A DNA stretch of 32,430 nt from NCBI GenBank assembly GCA_029941465.1, contig JAPYQN010000015.1:1-32430 (forward strand). The letters run 5' to 3'. The stretch is from Gammaproteobacteria bacterium. Lineage in GTDB: Bacteria > Pseudomonadota > Gammaproteobacteria > Steroidobacterales > UBA11654. Under the pieces are notes generated by a model. That model saw only the letters and a program-made list of their open reading frames with translations, did no database searches and had not been told where the DNA came from. Within the stretch, counting starts at the first letter, position 1. Each line of letters starts with the position of its first letter. A program made the position numbers and the translations under genes. This document shows positions 26,453-32,430 of this stretch, in pieces.

Positions 26453-28024
26453 TTATGACTCCCTACTGATAATTTCATTTGCTGCATTTCTTCCAGCAAG
26501 TCCCATCAATCCACCACCTGGATGAGAACCAGCTCCACAAAGATATAGTGACTCAATGGGTGATGTGTATTGGGCCATTCCAGAAATTGGTCTTAACATC
26601 AAAAATTGGTCAAAAGTTAATTCCCCATGATGCCAATGTCCGCCGGTTATTCCGTATTCATTCTCAAAATCTACAGGTGACAATAACTCAGCATGGACAA
26701 TTAACTTCTTAATACCCGGTGCCATGTTTTCTAATTGGTTAAGACAATTTTCTAGGATCTTTGGTTTTGAATCATCCCAACCGTCTTTTAAATGATATGC
26801 AGTATTGTTCACGATTGCAGATAACACATGACGACCTTTTGGTGCCAAAGTGTCGTCATGAATCGATGGAATAATAATCTCCATGGGTAACTCGTCTGAA
26901 TATTGCCCATATTTTGTAAAATCATGGGCTAATTCTAAGTATTTCATGGTCGGGGCATTAATGATTCGATGGCCCAGATCATCAGGCTCAACCCCTTTAA
27001 AAACAGGCAATCCAGATAAAGCCAAATGCAGCTTAGAGGTATTGCCTCGCATTCTGATATTGCTGATTTTATGCACTACACCTGGTTCTAAATACTTAGG
27101 TCCAACTAAACACATAAAAGTGCTTCGGGGATCAATACCAGACACCACAATGTCAGCTTGAACTGTCTCACCATTCTCTAAAATAAGACCTTTAACTTTA
27201 TTCTCATCATCCAAATCAATTTGTTTAATTGGTGAATTCAAATGAACAGTAACACCAGCACTCTCAGCAGCTTTTTGAAGTGCTTGTGTGTAAGAATTCA
27301 TTCCACCCTTTGGAATAGCATAGCTTCCTTGGACTCCATTAAGATCACCGGTTAGTTGGTGCAAATAGGTAATCACACTGTTATTTGTTCTTGGTCCCAA
27401 TCGATTTCCTAGCAAAGCATCAAGTGCAATTGATCCTTTAATATGCTCATGTTCAAAATATTCGTTGAGAACATCATGAATATTAACAGCAATAAATTTC
27501 AGCATATTTCTCATGGAATCCTTGCCCATAGTTCTAAGATTCCATCCAAGGCTCATGAGGCCTGTTAGATCTTTTCTATCCTCGGAACCTAATCTTGGTG
27601 GTCTAGATTGATAAGTTTTTTTGAAAAACCCAGAAAGCCCTTTCATGTTGACTTTGAATTCTTTATATTGATCTTGCTCTCTTAAGGTAATGTCATCTCC
27701 GCTGATATTATCGTCATCAAAAATCAAGGCGTTACCCTTGGGATTAATCGACACAGTTTTTAGCCCACTAGCCGCATATGAAAGACCGTGTTGCTTAAGT
27801 TTTAGAGACTTTTGAATTCCAGAATCAATTTGATGCAACAAATGAGCAGCTCCTGGAACCTTGTACCCATCTGCTAATTCCCTAGTTGAAGCCATGCCCC
27901 CTATGTCAGAACGTGCTTCATAAAGATCGACTTTAAAGCCTGCCTTAGCTAGATATGATCCACAAATTAAACCGTTATGGCCCCCTCCAATAATCGCTAT
28001 ATTTTTATTTTTTCTAGTCATCAT
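26453..28024 (-). CDS. PYROXD2/phytoene-desaturase-like FAD-dependent oxidoreductase (paralog 1)
   Basis: IAIIGGGHNGLICGSYLAKAGFKVDLYEARSDIGGMASTREL; C-terminal LYLCGAGSHPGGGLMGLAGRNAANEI. Confidence 0.88.
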   Translation of the reverse strand: MMTRKNKNIAIIGGGHNGLICGSYLAKAGFKVDLYEARSDIGGMASTRELADGYKVPGAAHLLHQIDSGIQKSLKLKQHGLSYAASGLKTVSINPKGNALIFDDDNISGDDITLREQDQYKEFKVNMKGLSGFFKKTYQSRPPRLGSEDRKDLTGLMSLGWNLRTMGKDSMRNMLKFIAVNIHDVLNEYFEHEHIKGSIALDALLGNRLGPRTNNSVITYLHQLTGDLNGVQGSYAIPKGGMNSYTQALQKAAESAGVTVHLNSPIKQIDLDDENKVKGLILENGETVQADIVVSGIDPRSTFMCLVGPKYLEPGVVHKISNIRMRGNTSKLHLALSGLPVFKGVEPDDLGHRIINAPTMKYLELAHDFTKYGQYSDELPMEIIIPSIHDDTLAPKGRHVLSAIVNNTAYHLKDGWDDSKPKILENCLNQLENMAPGIKKLIVHAELLSPVDFENEYGITGGHWHHGELTFDQFLMLRPISGMAQYTSPIESLYLCGAGSHPGGGLMGLAGRNAANEIISRES

Positions 28025-29630
28025 TTTCTGCCGTTGGAACGATATTTTTTCGTTTTAAATCAAACAGCATCTCTCTAGCCGCGTTAGCCCCTGGGGCAGC
28101 CATTACTCCACCACCAGGATGGGTACTGGATCCACACATATAAAAGCCTTTTACTGGGCCTCTAAACTGTGCATAACCAGGAAATGGTCTATTGAAAAAC
28201 ATCTGATCCATCGATAATTCGCCTTGGAAAATATTGCCTTCTGTTAACCCGACCTCATCCTCAATATCTTGAGGTGTCCTTATTTCTGCGTGAACAATCA
28301 GGTCTTTAAAATTGGGACTGTATTCGCCTATCTGGTCAATCACTGTTTTACCAAACCCTTCTCGATCTTCGTCAGTCCATTCACCGGTTGCTAGTTTTGG
28401 TGGCGCGTACTGGACAAACACTGACATATAGTGCTTACCAGGAGGGGCCATTGTCGGGTCAGTCATAGTGGGAAGAAGGACATCACAATAAGGGTCTTGT
28501 GACCAACGACCGTTCTTCCAATCATCGTAAGCTCTCTCCATTCTTTCCAATGAATCAATAAAATGCATATCTGCGTATATCAGTGGGTTATTTTTTCCCA
28601 TAGCTGGAAACTCAGGGAGACCGTCTAGGGCAATATTTAACTTGCCTGAAGACCCATTGAATTTGTAATTATCGACTTGTTTGATTAATTTTTCATTCAG
28701 ATCTTGAGGGTCAAATAGATCTTGATAGGTGCGCCTCACATCTAGATTAGACACAACATTCTTTGCATGATATTCATCACCATTGGCTAAAACCACGCCA
28801 GTGGTTTTACCGTTCTTAACTTGAACTTGAGTAACTTCTGCATTAGTTAGAATTTCACCATCATACTCCTGAAGTGCCCCTGCGAGGGATTTTGAAACAG
28901 CACCCATACCGCCTCGAGCAAATCCCCAAGAACCAATACTTCCATCGACTTCACCCATATAGTGATGCAATAAAACATAGGCTGTTCCGGGTGAATATGG
29001 ACCAAGTGCTGTTCCAATAATACCGCTACCAGACAGAGCCGCTTTCACAACATCCGACTCAAAGTATTCGTCCAGATATTCAGCCGCACTCATAGTATAA
29101 AAACGTATCGTATCGTACATGGTTTGTTCCCCTAACCCGTATAATCGCTTGAATAAATACAATAATTCCTCAAGGTCTTTAGGTCTGAAAGAGGTAGGAT
29201 CTGGAGGTGTTCTTAATAGCAGGGGTTTAATAAATCGGCACTGCTTTGATACATCTCTAGTGAATCGAACGTATGCGTCAGCATCCTTCTTGGAGAAACG
29301 ACCTATCTCTCTTCGGAATAAGTCCTGATCAGAGTACGCTCCAAAGATGTCGCCATCTTTTGTAAAAGAAACACTGCCTCCGTAGGCAAGAACTTGTAAA
29401 CCATGTTTTTGTAAATTCAGATCTCGATAAATTTCAGGTCTTAACAAACTACAAACATAAGAGCAATTTGAGTAGGTCCATCCGTCATGTAATTCTCGAC
29501 TAACAGCTGCCCCGCCGATGTACTCATTTTTCTCTAAGACAAGTACCTTTAAACCTGACTTAGCTAGATAAGCAGCATTGGTTAAACCATTATGGCCTGC
29601 TCCGATTACTATAGCGTCATACTTATTCAA
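28014..29630 (-). CDS. PYROXD2/phytoene-desaturase-like FAD-dependent oxidoreductase (paralog 2)
   Basis: AIVIGAGHNGLTNAAYLAKSGLKVLVLEKNEYIGGAAVSREL; C-terminal FYMCGSSTHPGGGVMAAPGANAAREM. Confidence 0.88.
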   Translation of the reverse strand: MNKYDAIVIGAGHNGLTNAAYLAKSGLKVLVLEKNEYIGGAAVSRELHDGWTYSNCSYVCSLLRPEIYRDLNLQKHGLQVLAYGGSVSFTKDGDIFGAYSDQDLFRREIGRFSKKDADAYVRFTRDVSKQCRFIKPLLLRTPPDPTSFRPKDLEELLYLFKRLYGLGEQTMYDTIRFYTMSAAEYLDEYFESDVVKAALSGSGIIGTALGPYSPGTAYVLLHHYMGEVDGSIGSWGFARGGMGAVSKSLAGALQEYDGEILTNAEVTQVQVKNGKTTGVVLANGDEYHAKNVVSNLDVRRTYQDLFDPQDLNEKLIKQVDNYKFNGSSGKLNIALDGLPEFPAMGKNNPLIYADMHFIDSLERMERAYDDWKNGRWSQDPYCDVLLPTMTDPTMAPPGKHYMSVFVQYAPPKLATGEWTDEDREGFGKTVIDQIGEYSPNFKDLIVHAEIRTPQDIEDEVGLTEGNIFQGELSMDQMFFNRPFPGYAQFRGPVKGFYMCGSSTHPGGGVMAAPGANAAREMLFDLKRKNIVPTAENDD

Positions 29631-29634
29631 TTCA

Positions 29635-30945
29635 TTATCCTTCTAGTGATCTCTCAAGAGCGACTTCAAAAGCATCCAACGTAGGCTTTAATGCATCCTT
29701 AGCATGAGCTTCACATATAAACCAAGGCTCTCTCGGATCAAACTCGCATAATACCCCATCTTCAAGCATTTCTTCAGCAAGTTTTTCATAAAATGGGTAA
29801 TCTGAACCTTTAAAGTCACGGGCATTCGTTGGAGCATCTTCAGATAAAAATAAGCCGGACATTGCTGGGTGACCCGTAAAGCAGTGAGCGACATTATGAT
29901 TTGACAAAATTTTACTAAGTCCGTCTCTCAAGTCTGTGCCGTATTGATTAACTGTCTCAAGGGCATTCGTGTTTTGAAGAATGTCTAAAGTCTTATTGGC
30001 TGCTGAAATTGCAACAGAATGAGCCGTGAATGTTCCCCCATGAAGAACACCGCCATATTTAATAGATCTCATTAATTCTTCTTTTCCACAAACTGCAGCA
30101 ATTGGGTAACCGTTAGCCATTGATTTAGCAAACGTGCATAAATCAGCCTCTACTCCATAAAGTTCCTGAACGCCACCTTTAGCTACTCTAAACCCTGTTT
30201 TAACTTCATCAATTACTAGTACAACATTGTATTGATCGCACAGTGAGCGCACTGCATTCATATATTCTTGTGTGGCCGCAATAGAGCAGCAATTCCCCAA
30301 GATAGGCTCAATGAGTAAAGCGCCTATATCGTTATGCTTTTCTTTTAGCAAATCTTTCAAACGAGAGGCATCATTCATCGGGACAAGATGCAACATCTCT
30401 GCATTGTGCTTTGGCACTCCAAGGCTTGAAGAAGCCAGAACCGGTGAACCGGCAGTGGGGTCCCATTCATCCAAATCAATATCCCACATAACTGAATCTG
30501 AGACACCGTGATAACCGCCTTCAATCATAATGAATTCATCTCTCTTACTATAAGCTCTTGCAACTCTTAAAGCCGCCATAACAGCCTCTGTACCTGAGTT
30601 AGAAAAACGAACCAATTCTGCCGCTGGTACCATCGAAGAAATTTTATCAGCTAGTTCGTACTCCAATTCTGTTGACAAAGCAAAAACACCGCCAATCTCT
30701 ATGCCCTGTCTAGCTGCTTCATCAACTCTAGGATCTGCATAACCAAGAATATATGGTCCATAAGCTAGCCGATAATCGATGTATTCATTGCCATCGATAT
30801 CCCATAATCGACAGCCGGAAGCATGGTCGATGTAAATCGTTTCATCATCGCCCCAATATCTGAAATTTGAAGTCACTCCTAACGGAATTTTCTGAATGGC
30901 TTTTTTAAAATGTTCGTTACTTTTATCTAATAATCTTTTGCTCAT
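29635..30945 (-). CDS. Class III (glutamate-1-semialdehyde aminomutase-like) aminotransferase
   Basis: RFSNSGTEAVMAALRVARAYSKRDEFIMIEGGYHG, VLVIDEVKTGFRVAKGG, TFAKSMANGYPIAAVCG (PLP Lys), GVLHGGTFTAHSVA. Confidence 0.9.
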   Translation of the reverse strand: MSKRLLDKSNEHFKKAIQKIPLGVTSNFRYWGDDETIYIDHASGCRLWDIDGNEYIDYRLAYGPYILGYADPRVDEAARQGIEIGGVFALSTELEYELADKISSMVPAAELVRFSNSGTEAVMAALRVARAYSKRDEFIMIEGGYHGVSDSVMWDIDLDEWDPTAGSPVLASSSLGVPKHNAEMLHLVPMNDASRLKDLLKEKHNDIGALLIEPILGNCCSIAATQEYMNAVRSLCDQYNVVLVIDEVKTGFRVAKGGVQELYGVEADLCTFAKSMANGYPIAAVCGKEELMRSIKYGGVLHGGTFTAHSVAISAANKTLDILQNTNALETVNQYGTDLRDGLSKILSNHNVAHCFTGHPAMSGLFLSEDAPTNARDFKGSDYPFYEKLAEEMLEDGVLCEFDPREPWFICEAHAKDALKPTLDAFEVALERSLEG

Positions 30946-31021
30946 ACTTTACTCTATTTATCTTAGTTGAAATGGGATGTTGATAGGTAGGCTCCCAAAA
31001 AACCTATAAATGAATTAGGAC

Positions 31022-31040
31022 TTATTTATTGAATAAATAA
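31022..31040. promoter_or_regulatory. Perfect palindrome TTATTTATT-G-AATAAATAA in divergent intergenic region, candidate operator
   Basis: 9-bp arms with 1-nt centre read directly from the sequence, between the divergent aminotransferase operon (30945) and acyl-CoA dehydrogenase (31183). Confidence 0.4.
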
Positions 31041-31182
31041 TGTTGAAAGATGATCTTAGAAGATATGTCATGGCAACATACTAATAAATTTATTTAAAAT
31101 TGGAAAGGATAATTTCACATAACATCACACGTATAATCAGAGTAAGATTGATGTTTTATTAAAATTAATTTTGGAGAAATAA

Positions 31183-32346
31183 ATGCACATCAATTTACCT
31201 GGTAACGCTGAAGAGTGGGCGGCTAGTGCACAAAAGTTTCTTGACACAACTATGCCCTGGGAAGTTGAAGCTGAAATGAACGAAGGCAAACTTCCTGATG
31301 ACATTGACAAAAAACATCGGCAGATGGCAATCGATATGGGTTTGAGCTGCATGGATATTCCTAAAATCTTTGGCGGTAAAGAATTAAGTATTATAGAACA
31401 AGTGGCAGTTTGGGAGGTATTGGGTCGGAGCACCAATGCTTTAACATGGTGCTTTTCTGAGCCACAGGCTTGGATGCTAGAAGCTTGCAATGATGAACAA
31501 ATTAAAGAATACATTTTACCACTCATGGACGGGAGTCGGCATGAATGTTATGCCATAACAGAGTCTGAATCAGGCTCTGAACTAGATGTCAAAACTACGG
31601 CTAGGAAAACTGATGGCGGCTACTTGATTAATGGAGAAAAATGGTTTGTCACTGGTGCCAATCATGCTGATTTTTTCTTTCTCCAGGCAGTAATTGAATC
31701 AAACAATGAAACAATAGGCGATGCTATGTTTTTATTAAACATGGATGAAGCAGGTATTGAGCATGTCAGAACTCCTCTCTTCTCGCACACCTTTGATAGT
31801 CATCATCCAATCTATAAATTTAATGATGTGTTTATCCCAGAAAAAAGTTTAATAGGCTCTGAAAATGCTGGAATGAGTTATGCCCTAGCATGGTTCAGAA
31901 GAGAACGTCTAATGATCGCTGCCAGATGCTGTGGAGCTGCTGCCAGATTAATTGAGGAAGCCACAGACTTCGCTACAACAAGAAAAGTAAAAGACGGTAA
32001 GCTGTCTGACCAACAAGCCATTCAATTTATGTTAGCTGATAGTGTTACTGAATTGTGGGCAGCTAGATTAATGCTCTATGAAACAGCAAATGCCCATGAT
32101 CGTAATGATGACTTAAAAGCTCTTCATTATCGCTGCTCTGCAGCTAAATTATTTGCTTCTGAAATGGCTAATAAAGTAGCAGATCGTGTGGTACAAATTT
32201 TTGGCGGTAGAGGTTATATGAGAGAATTTACCGCTGAACGCTTTTACAGGGAACTAAGAGTTGATCGTATATGGGAAGGAACTTCTGAGATACAACGACT
32301 TATCATTGCTAAAGGCTTAATAAACAAAGGCCTGAAAAAGTTATAA
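31183..32346 (+). CDS. Acyl-CoA dehydrogenase family protein
   Basis: CYAITESESGSELDVKTTARKTDGGYLINGEKWFVTGANHADFF, FRRERLMIAARCCGAAARLIEEATDFATTR, VQIFGGRGYMREFTAERFYRELRVDRIWEGTSEIQRLIIAKGL. Confidence 0.93.
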   Translation: MHINLPGNAEEWAASAQKFLDTTMPWEVEAEMNEGKLPDDIDKKHRQMAIDMGLSCMDIPKIFGGKELSIIEQVAVWEVLGRSTNALTWCFSEPQAWMLEACNDEQIKEYILPLMDGSRHECYAITESESGSELDVKTTARKTDGGYLINGEKWFVTGANHADFFFLQAVIESNNETIGDAMFLLNMDEAGIEHVRTPLFSHTFDSHHPIYKFNDVFIPEKSLIGSENAGMSYALAWFRRERLMIAARCCGAAARLIEEATDFATTRKVKDGKLSDQQAIQFMLADSVTELWAARLMLYETANAHDRNDDLKALHYRCSAAKLFASEMANKVADRVVQIFGGRGYMREFTAERFYRELRVDRIWEGTSEIQRLIIAKGLINKGLKKL

Positions 32347-32375
32347 TTTAACCTTCTTCATCAGGAGTTAAAATC

Positions 32376-32430
32376 TTGGATCAAAAACCATCTATTCTGG
32401 ACTGGATTTATATTTTTGGACTATCGGCTG
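32376..32430 (+). CDS. Start of a further gene truncated by the window edge
   Basis: SD-like AGGAG at 32363-32367, 8 nt before TTG; open frame (M)DQKPSILDWIYIFGLSA running off the end. Confidence 0.35.
   Translation, partial: MDQKPSILDWIYIFGLSA

Noticed and set aside
26452-26499. Longer N-terminus for the GcvT-like protein starting at 26499
   Set aside because: It would lie within the 3' end of the upstream flavoprotein gene; ATG at 26451 directly follows that gene's stop and precedes the conserved sequence.
1-32430. CRISPR array, prophage, transposon, toxin-antitoxin or retron-like element
   Set aside because: No regularly spaced direct repeats, integrase, transposase, reverse transcriptase or toxin-antitoxin motifs were recognised by eye; coding is continuous and metabolic.

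Overview
The window is about 32.4 kb of AT-rich bacterial chromosome, probably from a marine proteobacterium; taxonomy is inferred only from gene content and style. It is densely coded, with no rRNA, tRNA, CRISPR array, transposase or phage genes seen. The left end (11-5596) is a tightly packed corrinoid methyl-transfer operon: a homocysteine S-methyltransferase domain protein, a stand-alone B12-binding protein, a DUF1638-like protein, a small 'virulence factor'-annotated family protein, a methyl-THF:corrinoid methyltransferase, and a 2Fe-2S/ASKHA (RACo/RamA-like, DUF4445) corrinoid-reactivation protein. It looks like a methionine synthase split into separate polypeptides. The most unusual direct observation is that three of these proteins (homocysteine MT, methyl-THF MT and reactivator) each end in an Arg/Lys-rich tail, while the first 37 residues of the shared corrinoid protein contain 15 Asp/Glu and no Lys/Arg. 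This suggests electrostatic docking that could replace the covalent linkage of MetH. Downstream are a Rieske oxygenase convergent with S-formylglutathione hydrolase, an NhaC-family transporter with a secreted amidohydrolase, a divergent beta-propeller/DUF1330/amidohydrolase set with an unlisted 32-aa membrane sORF, and a mixed run of genes (PmtA-like methyltransferase, thioredoxin, SDR, quinone oxidoreductase, carboxylesterase, sulfotransferase). The right part (19431-30945, minus strand) is a catabolic operon resembling a remodelled Puu (gamma-glutamylated amine) pathway: a glutamine-synthetase-like ligase, ALDH, class III aminotransferase, two PYROXD2-like flavoproteins, a GcvT-like folate enzyme, an ADP-forming acyl-CoA synthetase and an enoyl-CoA hydratase. 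A divergent acyl-CoA dehydrogenase lies across a promoter region containing a perfect 9-1-9 palindrome.
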